Positions 36,695 to 45,064 of a stretch of 64,000 bases of DNA are shown in pieces. The notes under the pieces were generated by a model, which ran no database searches, was not told the DNA's origin, and saw only the letters and a list, made by a program, of their open reading frames with translations. A program made the translations under genes and the position numbers. The stretch's first letter is position 1, and every line of letters begins with the position of its first letter. The stretch covers positions 124,001-188,000 of the forward strand of contig NZ_BMIL01000003.1 in NCBI RefSeq assembly GCF_014642175.1, given 5' to 3'. The DNA is from Pedobacter quisquiliarum. GTDB taxonomy: Bacteria > Bacteroidota > Bacteroidia > Sphingobacteriales > Sphingobacteriaceae.

Positions 36695-37151
36695 GGGCAA
36701 GGTACCGCCCATGATGACTCACACAAGTAGGTTGCATTGCTTTATAATCTATTTTCGGCAGATTAGGTAACACCTGTACCCGCACCTGGGGCAGCGCCGC
36801 AGCGGAGCCTGCCGCAATACTGTGGATGTAGTCACCTGGGTAAATCGTAGTCATCGTGGCATAACATTCTGCTTCAACACGTACCTGACCCTGGCAAGCA
36901 TCAGCACTCAACCCGGTGATTGAACAGCTAAGCTTTAATGGGGCAAAGGTTCGAACGCCCGAATGTTTGTTGTAAATCTTATAGGCAGCTTCTTTCATGC
37001 TCCAGAGCAGCCAGACCATATCTGCAGATCTATTGGCCAATCGAATGTATTGCTGTTCCGGAGCAGTAAACAATTTGTTTATAAAGCCGCGGCGCATCCA
37101 ATTGCTGTCCAACAATGCTTGCTGAAGATCTACAACGTCATTGCCTATCAT
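36684..37151 (-). CDS. 4'-phosphopantetheinyl transferase family protein
   Basis: 155 residues. The family motifs are GNDVVDL near the N terminus (metal site Asp) and WSMKEAAYKIY (WxxKEAxxK) in the middle. The enzyme should move phosphopantetheine from CoA to the Ser of the carrier protein encoded just upstream, with which it overlaps by four bases. It is the last gene of the long leftward operon, and a dedicated transferase there points to a specialised pathway. Confidence 0.87.
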   Translation of the reverse strand: MIGNDVVDLQQALLDSNWMRRGFINKLFTAPEQQYIRLANRSADMVWLLWSMKEAAYKIYNKHSGVRTFAPLKLSCSITGLSADACQGQVRVEAECYATMTTIYPGDYIHSIAAGSAAALPQVRVQVLPNLPKIDYKAMQPTCVSHHGRYLALIF

Positions 37152-37405
37152 TTCAGGCCTATTTTGTGCTTAATGATGTCGATTGAAGCTTGAACAGTAA
37201 GCATTTTCTCCATAGACTGATTGTCTATTTCGATGTCAAAAGCTTCCTCTACGTCCAGAATCACATCTACCAGATTCGCAGAATTTATCTTTAAATCCTT
37301 AATAAAATCTGTTTCAGGATTCATACTTTCCAAGGCTACCTTGTCCTGTGCATATACAGCCACAATAGGTTTTAAGCGGCTTATAAGTTCTTCATTGTCC
37401 ATCAT
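37148..37405 (-). CDS. Acyl carrier protein of the polyketide operon
   Basis: 85 residues. A four-helix carrier fold with the phosphopantetheine attachment Ser42 in KDLKINSANLVDVILDVEEAFDIEI. The classic DSL motif is replaced by NSA, so this is not the housekeeping AcpP. It overlaps the ketosynthase by 14 bases and the transferase by four, which fits a dedicated carrier for the operon's ketosynthase. Confidence 0.9.
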   Translation of the reverse strand: MMDNEELISRLKPIVAVYAQDKVALESMNPETDFIKDLKINSANLVDVILDVEEAFDIEIDNQSMEKMLTVQASIDIIKHKIGLK

Positions 37406-38672
37406 GATATTTCTTAAAAACGATACATGCGTTTACATCACCAAAGCCGAAGCTGGCTTTTATCAAAGTCTTGAATTCCCGTTCTATCAATTCCTGAGGG
37501 ACGCAGTCCAGATCAATACATTCCAATACTTCCGGGTGCAGATCCTCGCAGTTAATATTTGGAAAGATAAAACCTTCGCTGAGTTCCAGTACAGCAGCTA
37601 CGCATTCGATGCTTCCTGCTGCACTGAGGCAGTGGCCAACCATTCCCTTTAACGAATTGATGTATGGAAAGTTTTTACCAGATCGACCCAGGGCTTTGCT
37701 CCAGTTTCTAATCTCCAGTCCATCCATGGCCGTGGCGGTAAGGTGTCCATTGATGACGTCAACATCGGCTGCGCCAAGCTGGGCATTGTCTAATGCGGAA
37801 GTGATACAACGTTGTACAGCAGCGGGGTTGGGTGCCGTCATAGAACCGGCACCACGTTGTCCGCCGGAATTACTGTGCCCGCCAAGTATCTCCGCATAAA
37901 TCCTTGCGCCTCGTGCCTGCGCATGTTCCAGCGACTCTACCACGAATGCACCTGCACCACTTGCTGGAACAAATCCACTCGCGGACGCACTCATAGGTCG
38001 GGAGCCTTGCTCCGGCGTGTCGTTGTTTTTGAAAGTACACACTTTCATGGCATCAAAGCCACCCCAGATGTATGGACCACTGTCACTGGTAGCACCAGAA
38101 AGCATAATGCTTGCCTGTCCGGATTTAACGCGTTCATAACACATCAGCAAGCTTTCCGTGCCCGTGCAGCATGCAGAGGAATTGCTATATACTTGATTGC
38201 CCAGACCCAGCTTTCCGGAAAGATAGGCACTTACGCCACTGTTCATTGTTTGCACAACAACAGTACTTCCCAGCCGGCGGGTCTGTTGCTCATCAATTTT
38301 GTAAATAGCTTCCCGGAACCGATCAATACCAGAGGTGCCTGCCCCGAAGATCATCCCGTAGTCCCAATATGGCTCTTCAGTGGTATTTGGGGTTAATCCA
38401 GCATCTAGCCAGGCATCCATCCCGGCAATAACGCCATACAAAATGCCACTGCTATTGAAATTGCGGAGCTCCAGTGCACTGAAATAACGGGCAATCAGAT
38501 CCTCATCCAGCTGCGGCTTTCCCGCAATGTGGCAGGAAAACTGTAGCTTTTCCAACTGAGGATCAAAGCGAATCCCCGATTTCCCCGCCCTTACAGCCGT
38601 ACGAAAATCGGATAGACCCACGCCGTTTGGCGCTACAACCCCCATGCCCGTTATGACGACCCTGCTAGCCAT
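37392..38672 (-). CDS. FabF-like beta-ketoacyl-ACP synthase
   Basis: 426 residues, elongating ketosynthase fold. The active Cys is in SSACCTGTES (Cys168), with the catalytic His residues in NGHLTATAMDG (usual HGTxT) and KGMVGHCLSAAGS. The C-terminal half ends in KASFGFGDVNACIVFKK. It condenses an acyl chain with malonyl-ACP. It differs from housekeeping FabF in the HLTATAMD stretch and probably works with the adjacent carrier protein, dehydratase and reductase on a starter chain for the type III synthase. Confidence 0.9.
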   Translation of the reverse strand: MASRVVITGMGVVAPNGVGLSDFRTAVRAGKSGIRFDPQLEKLQFSCHIAGKPQLDEDLIARYFSALELRNFNSSGILYGVIAGMDAWLDAGLTPNTTEEPYWDYGMIFGAGTSGIDRFREAIYKIDEQQTRRLGSTVVVQTMNSGVSAYLSGKLGLGNQVYSNSSACCTGTESLLMCYERVKSGQASIMLSGATSDSGPYIWGGFDAMKVCTFKNNDTPEQGSRPMSASASGFVPASGAGAFVVESLEHAQARGARIYAEILGGHSNSGGQRGAGSMTAPNPAAVQRCITSALDNAQLGAADVDVINGHLTATAMDGLEIRNWSKALGRSGKNFPYINSLKGMVGHCLSAAGSIECVAAVLELSEGFIFPNINCEDLHPEVLECIDLDCVPQELIEREFKTLIKASFGFGDVNACIVFKKYHDGQ

Positions 38673-39111
38673 TAAGCTTTTTTGTCACCATACCCGACAA
38701 TGTACCTTTACACACCACCTCTCCAGCCTGGTTGGTCATCTGGACATTACAATGCAACTTCTTAAATCTGAAGTAGATCTTTTCGGAGCTTACAAAAACC
38801 TGCTCCCCCGGGAAAACAGGTTTCATGAAGTCGATTGCTGTTGAGGTAAGCATCACGTGCCCATTCGCAGGCTCCGCCGAGCTAGCCAAGAGGTATAAAC
38901 CAAGGCAAACCAAACCAATTTGCGCCATTGTTTCTGTCAGAATAACCCCGGGTGTTACCGGATGATCCTTGAAGTGTCCTTTGTAAAAGTCCAGTTCAGG
39001 ACTAAATGTAAAGCTTCCCTTTGCGCCGTTTTCATCAACATGGTCAAGCGTGTCAACAAAGTGAAAAGGTGCAGAATAGGGTAGCAGGTTTAAAATTTCT
39101 TCTTTATTCAT
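38665..39111 (-). CDS. FabZ-like 3-hydroxyacyl-ACP dehydratase
   Basis: 148 residues, hotdog fold. YSAPFHFVDTLDHVDENGAKG opens it, and the active-site region reads HFKDHPVTPGVILTETMAQIG, with the His and Glu positions of FabZ. It should dehydrate 3-hydroxyacyl chains held on the operon's carrier protein. It overlaps the ketosynthase gene by eight bases and lies two bases after the reductase gene. Confidence 0.85.
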   Translation of the reverse strand: MNKEEILNLLPYSAPFHFVDTLDHVDENGAKGSFTFSPELDFYKGHFKDHPVTPGVILTETMAQIGLVCLGLYLLASSAEPANGHVMLTSTAIDFMKPVFPGEQVFVSSEKIYFRFKKLHCNVQMTNQAGEVVCKGTLSGMVTKKLNG

Positions 39112-39113
39112 AA

Positions 39114-39908
39114 TTAACTTATTTGTTCTCCACCGTCTACAGGTAGTACAACGCCATTGATCCAGGCTGCTTCATCTTTACAAAGCAGGTACACGACGTT
39201 AGCCACATCCTGGGGAGTTGTCATTCTATGATTAGGGTTTCTTGTTAAGGTAAATGCTTCAAGCGTATCACTTCCAGGAATCTTCCGGAAAGAGCTTGTA
39301 TCTGTAATCCCGGCCTGAATGCAGTTTGCCCGAATACCATATGGCGCATACTCGACAGCAATACTCCTGGTAATAGCCTCCAGTGCTGCTTTTGCAGCAG
39401 AAACGGCAGCATAATGCTTCCACGCTCTGGAAGATCCTTCGCTGGTAAAGGAGAGAATTCGGGCATCATCAGCAAATACACCAGCGCGGTGTAATGCTTG
39501 TGTCCAGGCCGCCAGGCTGGTCGCCATGTTCTCAATCGTTAACGAGAAGTCCTGAGACATCAGGTTTGCATCGGCGTCAACCATCGGCTTGAGGTTTCCT
39601 TTGGCAATACTATGAAGTAAGCATCTGATGCGTCCGGTTGAATTCAATTGTTGTTTAAGGGCGTCGATTACGGTAGCACAACTTTCTGGCCTTGTTACAT
39701 CAATATTAAAACTGAGAAATGAGACACCTAGGGCGCGAATCTGAGCAAAGGCGTCTTCTATCTCCGGGAGCTCTGCCCGGGTACTCCGATGTACAACACA
39801 AATGTTCATGCCGTGCCGAGCCAGCTTCAATGCAGAAGCCAAGCCCAAACCGCTGCTGCCACCTAAGACAAGCGTCCAATAACCAGTGTCTTCAAATTCC
39901 TTTACCAT
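39114..39908 (-). CDS. SDR reductase, FabI/FabG-like
   Basis: 264 residues. Rossmann glycine motif GGSSGLGL at residues 16-23, FabI-type segment LLHSIAKGNLKPMV, and catalytic Tyr/Lys in WKHYAAVSAAKAAL. GYGIRANCIQAG-like text (YGIRANCIQAGITDTSSF) and a C-terminal VLPVDGGEQIS close the fold. It should reduce a keto or enoyl intermediate with NAD(P)H. The HSIAKGNL stretch favours an enoyl-ACP-reductase-like role but a ketoreductase role is possible. It overlaps the type III synthase gene by seven bases. Confidence 0.85.
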   Translation of the reverse strand: MVKEFEDTGYWTLVLGGSSGLGLASALKLARHGMNICVVHRSTRAELPEIEDAFAQIRALGVSFLSFNIDVTRPESCATVIDALKQQLNSTGRIRCLLHSIAKGNLKPMVDADANLMSQDFSLTIENMATSLAAWTQALHRAGVFADDARILSFTSEGSSRAWKHYAAVSAAKAALEAITRSIAVEYAPYGIRANCIQAGITDTSSFRKIPGSDTLEAFTLTRNPNHRMTTPQDVANVVYLLCKDEAAWINGVVLPVDGGEQIS

Positions 39909-40957
39909 TTAAGTAGTATTCTTTGTGCAGAGAAGCCAGGTCCAAAGCTCAACATAAGCCCCAGATCACCCGCTTTAGCGCGCCCAGGTTCCATGAAGCG
40001 CTCTAAAACATACAGTACCGTGGCACTTGACATATTGCCAAACATCCGTAAAATTTCTTTTGTATCATCTATATTTTTCCCCATGGTACCAAATAATCCC
40101 TCTACAAGCTGTACAATCTTCTTTCCACCCGGATGGAAGATCAAATGCTCAATCTGCCCAATTTCTACGCCCTGCTTTGCGAGGAAAGGATGAATGATCG
40201 AAGGGAAGTGGCTTTCAATTGTATCGGGTACGGCAACATCAAGCACCATTTTCAAACCACCATTCGTTAGGTCAAAGCCCATCATGGTCTCCGCATCAAA
40301 GAAGTGATACATGTCTTCAGCAATTACTTCAGGCCCCTGATCTTCATCGTGTGACGAGAGCAACACGCAGGCTGCTCCATCTCCAAAGATTGCTGCGCTA
40401 ACAATGTTCGTCATGGAAAAATCGTCGAGCTGAAATGTTGCGGATGGTGCTTCCACTGCAATCACGGCAGCACGTTTGCCAGGGTTAGCCTTAAGGAAGT
40501 TCTTCGCATAGATGATTCCGGATACGCCCGCTGCACAGCCCATTTCCGTCACCGGTAAGCGCACAACATCCTGCCGTAATTCCAAAAGGTTAATCAGGTA
40601 TGCGTCTAATGATGGAATCATGATGCCAGTGCAACTCACCGTAATCAGGAAATCCAAATCCTCCGGCGCCCAGTCTGCTTTCTTCAGCGCATCTTTTAAA
40701 CACGATGCCCCAAGCTTCACACTCTCCCGCATGTAAATGCGGTTCTTTTCTTCAAACGAAGTCCTTGTGAAAACATGCTCCGGTGCCATAATCGAGTACC
40801 TTTTGTCAACTGCAGCATTCTCAAAAATCTTTTTCACTTTACGCACAAAACGCTCCTCCTGACCATCTAGCCAGATGTCCAGAAAGGGAATGATTTCTGC
40901 CGTAGTTCGTGAATATGCTGGTATCGCTTTGCTGACAGCTTTAATTTTTACGCTCAT
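39902..40957 (-). CDS. Type III polyketide synthase (chalcone/alkylresorcinol synthase family)
   Basis: 351 residues. The catalytic triad of the family is complete: Cys141 in TEMGCAAGVSG, His275 in LIFHPGGKK and Asn308 in FGNMSSATVL. FGDGAACVLL and LSFGPGFSAQ complete the thiolase fold. Such enzymes extend an acyl-CoA or acyl-ACP starter with malonyl-CoA and cyclise it to resorcinols, pyrones or related rings. With dedicated fatty-acid-type genes downstream and a methyltransferase and FAD enzyme upstream, a long-chain starter and an alkylated aromatic lipid product are likely. Confidence 0.93.
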   Translation of the reverse strand: MSVKIKAVSKAIPAYSRTTAEIIPFLDIWLDGQEERFVRKVKKIFENAAVDKRYSIMAPEHVFTRTSFEEKNRIYMRESVKLGASCLKDALKKADWAPEDLDFLITVSCTGIMIPSLDAYLINLLELRQDVVRLPVTEMGCAAGVSGIIYAKNFLKANPGKRAAVIAVEAPSATFQLDDFSMTNIVSAAIFGDGAACVLLSSHDEDQGPEVIAEDMYHFFDAETMMGFDLTNGGLKMVLDVAVPDTIESHFPSIIHPFLAKQGVEIGQIEHLIFHPGGKKIVQLVEGLFGTMGKNIDDTKEILRMFGNMSSATVLYVLERFMEPGRAKAGDLGLMLSFGPGFSAQRILLKW

Positions 40958-40970
40958 AAAGAAGCACTCA

Positions 40971-41678
40971 TTAAGAATTTATAACCCATTGGTATCGGAA
41001 TGCCCATCTCCATTTAATGGTGACATTCCTGAATTTTAATTGTCTGGTATATTGCTCGAGATCTTCCCTTTTAAACCCTCGCAGAATCGAGACCAGCCCA
41101 TCTTCTCTAGACATATAATTTAAGCCGAAAGCATAACAGAGCGCAGTGAAGAGATAATAGGCGAGCTTGCTTCGATGTAAATCATTGATTACAATCCCCA
41201 ATGTAGATTGGGCATGGAACGAGCTTAGCAGACTAAGTACTTCCTGATCCTTGAAATGATGGAGCGTAAGGGTACACAGAATGATGTCGAACTTTGCTAA
41301 GGGTAGCTCGTCCTTAAAGATGTCCTTACAGTGATAGCTGATATTTCCATATCCGGCGGAAAGCGCCTCAGCATGTTTAATGGTAAAAGCATTGGCATCT
41401 ATGCCATGCAGCGAGAACGCAAGTCCATGTGCTGTTCCATACTGCGCGAGTGCCCTTAGCATGTCGCCATTTCCACAGCCCACGTCAAGAATACTGATGG
41501 TTCGAGTTTTATCCACACCCTTTAACAAGCTGCGAACACCATCCAACGTTACTTTATTGCCGCCCAGAAGTTTGTTAATGCTGGCAATCTTGTCCAATGC
41601 ATCTCGCAGGATCTCACCCTCCATGGTAAAATCGTCCATAATCTCTGGTGCATTGCTTCTATACGTCGTATCTACCAT
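40971..41678 (-). CDS. SAM-dependent methyltransferase (class I)
   Basis: 235 residues from the ATG at 41678 (MVDTTYRSNAPEIMDDF), four bases after the stop of the FAD enzyme gene; starts further upstream would overlap that gene. The SAM-binding motif is ISILDVGCGNGDMLRAL, followed by LSLHGIDANAF and ILCTLTLHHFKD. It probably methylates the ring or hydroxyl of the polyketide made by the neighbouring synthase. In the analogous Streptomyces srs operon, methylation follows synthesis, though that enzyme is of a different family. Confidence 0.85.
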   Translation of the reverse strand: MVDTTYRSNAPEIMDDFTMEGEILRDALDKIASINKLLGGNKVTLDGVRSLLKGVDKTRTISILDVGCGNGDMLRALAQYGTAHGLAFSLHGIDANAFTIKHAEALSAGYGNISYHCKDIFKDELPLAKFDIILCTLTLHHFKDQEVLSLLSSFHAQSTLGIVINDLHRSKLAYYLFTALCYAFGLNYMSREDGLVSILRGFKREDLEQYTRQLKFRNVTIKWRWAFRYQWVINS

Positions 41679-41682
41679 GTTT

Positions 41683-42807
41683 CTAAAGTAATAAGGGGCC
41701 GCCATGTGTGCGTCTGGCAATGGGCTGAAATAACCCCGGAAATTTAACCAGTACATTCATAACGAATTCCGCACGCGTCGGTTTTAACAAAATGCCTGAT
41801 AATAGCTTTCCCGTTTCCATGCGGACTTTGAAATGTTTGTTCCACTGCTCAACATACGATTGCTCAAGAAGTTTTCTGGAACCAATATGCCCTTCCAGGT
41901 ACTTGATGACCAAGTTGGCACATATACCGGCAGCATGAATGGCCATACTCATACCATTTCCACACAGCGGATGAATTAAGCCTGCAGTATCACCAATCAT
42001 CAGGACATGATCATGTACCTTTTCCTTACGTGCGAAAGACACCTGGCTGATGCTCATTGGCTCTTCAAACAGCATGTCACTATCTTCGAGAATGTGTTTC
42101 AAGTGCGGGTTGCTGCAAAGCACTTGTTCACGGTGCTCACTAATGTTTCTATACGGTTTGAAAGATTCGTAGTTGACCAGATAGCATAGGTTTATGACGT
42201 CGTCTTCAACCTTAGATACGCCACAGTAGCCACCAGGAAAATTGTGTAAGGCAACTAAATTGGTGGGGTGCGAACCCCTATAATGCGCCTTGACCGCCAG
42301 CCATGGCGATTTAACCTTTATAAATGGTCTTTGCAATCCCTGGTCCAGCGGCGCTCGTTTGCCGTATGCACCAAGCACCACCTTTGCCAGAAAAGTCTTT
42401 TCTAAAGTTTGAACTTCAAAATGATCATGGATATACTGCAGGGATTGAACCTTGTCATGAATAACAACACATCCTGCTTGAATTGCCTGGTGGTAGAGAT
42501 ATTCATCAAGACGGTACCTGCTGATGCCGAAGCCACCCAGTGGCAGTTCAGCCTCAAAGGACTTCCCGCTAATGTTACTGATTTGAACCCTGGAAATTTG
42601 ACTTGGAGAAAGTACTGCCGGATCTGCGTCAAGATATTGCAGATAGGGCAGTACTTCATTTGATATGTATTCACCGCACACTTTATGCTGCGGATAGGTG
42701 TTCTTTTCAATTAGAACCACCTGCTTACCTGCTCTTGATAAATGGATCGCGCTGCATAGTCCAGCAAGGCCCCCGCCAATGATTAAAACCTCAGTACGGA
42801 GCTCCAT
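41683..42807 (-). CDS. FAD-dependent oxidoreductase (geranylgeranyl reductase/monooxygenase-like)
   Basis: 374 residues. The FAD motif is VLIIGGGLAGLCSAIHLSRAG, the second FAD site is MIGDTAGLIHPLCGNGMSMAI, and PQHKVCGEYISNEVL marks the geranylgeranyl-reductase-like family. It either hydroxylates the aromatic ring to give a quinone precursor or reduces double bonds of a prenyl or polyene chain. It is the first of the eight polyketide-type genes and lies ten bases after pgl. Confidence 0.85.
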   Translation of the reverse strand: MELRTEVLIIGGGLAGLCSAIHLSRAGKQVVLIEKNTYPQHKVCGEYISNEVLPYLQYLDADPAVLSPSQISRVQISNISGKSFEAELPLGGFGISRYRLDEYLYHQAIQAGCVVIHDKVQSLQYIHDHFEVQTLEKTFLAKVVLGAYGKRAPLDQGLQRPFIKVKSPWLAVKAHYRGSHPTNLVALHNFPGGYCGVSKVEDDVINLCYLVNYESFKPYRNISEHREQVLCSNPHLKHILEDSDMLFEEPMSISQVSFARKEKVHDHVLMIGDTAGLIHPLCGNGMSMAIHAAGICANLVIKYLEGHIGSRKLLEQSYVEQWNKHFKVRMETGKLLSGILLKPTRAEFVMNVLVKFPGLFQPIARRTHGGPLLL

Positions 42808-42817
42808 TTAACTTAGA

Positions 42818-43543
42818 TCAGGTATTTAAGTTCGCGGCCGCTTCCTGGTCCAGAAACCAGGTTACATGACCATTGTAGGGCTTAATCAGCTGGGCTGGGT
42901 AGTGCGTCGTATCTTCTTCTTCAGACTCAATAACCTGCTTAACAGCATCCGCTTTTGATTTACCAAAAACCAGAAATGCGATGTTCTTTGCATGATTGAT
43001 CAAGCCTGCAGTCATGCTAATACGGTACGTATTTAACTTTTCTACGAACACGGCTTCTACACCAACTTCAGAACTTTCGAGGATCTCCGTCTCCGGGAAG
43101 AGCGAAGCAGTATGCGCATCATCACCCATACCCAATAAAATGAAGTCAAAAGCTGGCAGTCCACCATTGAAATGCATGTTTATTTCATTCTGGTAAGCTG
43201 ATGCTGCTTCAACGGGACTGAGGCTGGTATTGACATAGAAAATGTGATCTTCCTGGATGTTTAATGGCCTTAGTAGACTTTCTGCAGCCATCAGACCATT
43301 GTAGTCCTTGTCGGTAGCACTCACATTACGCTCATCTCCAAAAAAGAAATACACCTGCTGCCAATCCAGATCATCCTTGTATTTGGTGGCCAATTGCTGA
43401 TATAAGGTCTTCGGTGAACTGCCACCGGTAAGTACAAAGTTGAAACGTCCGTTTTCAGCAATGGCTTCATTGCCCACTTTCAAAATGAAGGTTGCTAAAT
43501 CTTCCAGCAGTTCATCTTTGCCATGATATATAAGTAAATTCAT
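42818..43543 (-). CDS. pgl: 6-phosphogluconolactonase
   Basis: 241 residues, DevB/SOL type. FNFVLTGGSSPKTLYQQLA, YFFFGDERNVSATDKDYNG, LLGMGDDAHTASLFP and RISMTAGLINHAKNIAF are the signature segments. It hydrolyses 6-phosphogluconolactone, the second oxidative pentose phosphate step. The stop of zwf and this start are directly adjacent, so the pair is translated from one message. Confidence 0.95.
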   Translation of the reverse strand: MNLLIYHGKDELLEDLATFILKVGNEAIAENGRFNFVLTGGSSPKTLYQQLATKYKDDLDWQQVYFFFGDERNVSATDKDYNGLMAAESLLRPLNIQEDHIFYVNTSLSPVEAASAYQNEINMHFNGGLPAFDFILLGMGDDAHTASLFPETEILESSEVGVEAVFVEKLNTYRISMTAGLINHAKNIAFLVFGKSKADAVKQVIESEEEDTTHYPAQLIKPYNGHVTWFLDQEAAANLNT

Positions 43544-45055
43544 TTAGTCTTTATTTAGGGGTAGTGTAAACCAATGGAAACCGTCCCGAGCAATGAGTGC
43601 CTCGGCATCCTCAGGTCCCCAAGAATCTGCCGTATAATTCGGGAAGCTTAGCGACTTCTTGTTTTCCCATGCATTAATTACTGGCATTAACAACTCCCAG
43701 GCGCTTTCCACCTGATCTGCACGCATGAATTGCGTCTGGTCACCAGTCATTACATCCAACAACAAAGTTTCATATGCTTCTGGTGTGGAAGTATTGTAGG
43801 TTCCTTTGTAATCGAAAACCATGTCCACAGGATTCAGCACCATATCAAGTCCCGGACGTTTTGCCTGAACCTGTAATCTAATGCTCATTTCTGGTTGGAT
43901 ACTGATGATTAATCTATTCTGCTGCCAATGTTCCGACACGCCAGAAGGGAAGATATGGTGTGGAACATCCTTAAACTGAATCGATATCACCGAAGAAGTT
44001 TGAAATAGACGTTTACCAGTTCTCACATAGAAGGGGATGCCCTGCCAGCGCCAGTTGTCTACGAAGAATTTCAAGGCTGCAAAGGTTTCGGTGTTAGACT
44101 CTGGGTCAACATCTTTTTCATGGCGATACCCAGGTACTTCTTTACCTTCAACCCAACCCTTGGTATATTGCCCGCGAACAGTTGCAAAACGAATTGCTTC
44201 GGCATTAAATGGACGCATAGCTTTTAAAACATCTACTTTCTTATTCCGAATTTCATCAGCATCAAAATTCACCGGTGTTTCCATACCAATCAGGCAGAGC
44301 AGTTGCAGGATGTGATTTTGAATCATGTCGCGCAAAGCGCCCGCACCATCGTAATAACCGCCGCGATCACCTACGCCAAGTTGTTCCGTTACCGAAATTT
44401 GAACGTGGTCTATGTATGTTCTATTCCAAAGCGGCTCCAGCAAGGAGTTCGCGAAGCGGAAAGCCATGATGTTCTGCACGGTTTCTTTACCTAGATAGTG
44501 GTCGATACGGTAAATCTGCTTCTCGGTAAAAATCCCCGTAAGCAGCTTATTTAGTGCTCTGGCACTTTCCAGGTCCCTACCGAATGGCTTCTCAATTACA
44601 ATTCTACAGGTTTCTTCATTACCTGCCAGGTCATAGCGTGAAATGCATTCCGCAATCAGAGGGAAAAGATCTGGTGCCACAGCAAGGTAATAAAGGACCT
44701 GTGTCTGCTCGCCAAAATCTGTTTTATATTGTTCAATAAGTTCTTTTAGACCAGCAAAGGTTTCCGGAGCTGATACGTCTACAGGGGTGTAGCGAACGTG
44801 TTCGGCGAAAACATCCCACTTTGCATCTTCAACCTGGCCATTTCTGGAAAAGCTGTTCACACCTTCTTTTAACATTTCACGAAACTTGACATCCTCAAGT
44901 TTCTTCCTTGAGGTGCCTATGATTGCAAATTCTTGTGGCATGAAATGGTCACTATACAGATTGTAGAGCGCGGGTGCGAGCTTTCGCATATTTAAATCAC
45001 CGGTACCACCGAATATTACAACAATGGTCGGTTTTACATTAATAGATGTCTTCAT
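43544..45055 (-). CDS. zwf: Glucose-6-phosphate 1-dehydrogenase
   Basis: 503 residues. Rossmann start VVIFGGTGDLNMRKLAPALY, catalytic segment YRIDHYLGKETVQN, and NRTYIDHVQISVTEQLGVGDRGGYYDGAGALRDM are as in the family. It converts glucose 6-phosphate to the lactone, making NADPH. It lies nine bases after gnd and directly before pgl. Confidence 0.96.
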   Translation of the reverse strand: MKTSINVKPTIVVIFGGTGDLNMRKLAPALYNLYSDHFMPQEFAIIGTSRKKLEDVKFREMLKEGVNSFSRNGQVEDAKWDVFAEHVRYTPVDVSAPETFAGLKELIEQYKTDFGEQTQVLYYLAVAPDLFPLIAECISRYDLAGNEETCRIVIEKPFGRDLESARALNKLLTGIFTEKQIYRIDHYLGKETVQNIMAFRFANSLLEPLWNRTYIDHVQISVTEQLGVGDRGGYYDGAGALRDMIQNHILQLLCLIGMETPVNFDADEIRNKKVDVLKAMRPFNAEAIRFATVRGQYTKGWVEGKEVPGYRHEKDVDPESNTETFAALKFFVDNWRWQGIPFYVRTGKRLFQTSSVISIQFKDVPHHIFPSGVSEHWQQNRLIISIQPEMSIRLQVQAKRPGLDMVLNPVDMVFDYKGTYNTSTPEAYETLLLDVMTGDQTQFMRADQVESAWELLMPVINAWENKKSLSFPNYTADSWGPEDAEALIARDGFHWFTLPLNKD

Positions 45056-45064
45056 ATTGGTTGA

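Noticed and set aside
36684..42807. Flexirubin/aryl-polyene cluster as the identity of the polyketide operon
   Set aside because: The DarA/DarB pair, ammonia-lyase and multiple ketosynthases of such clusters are missing, while a true type III synthase is present.
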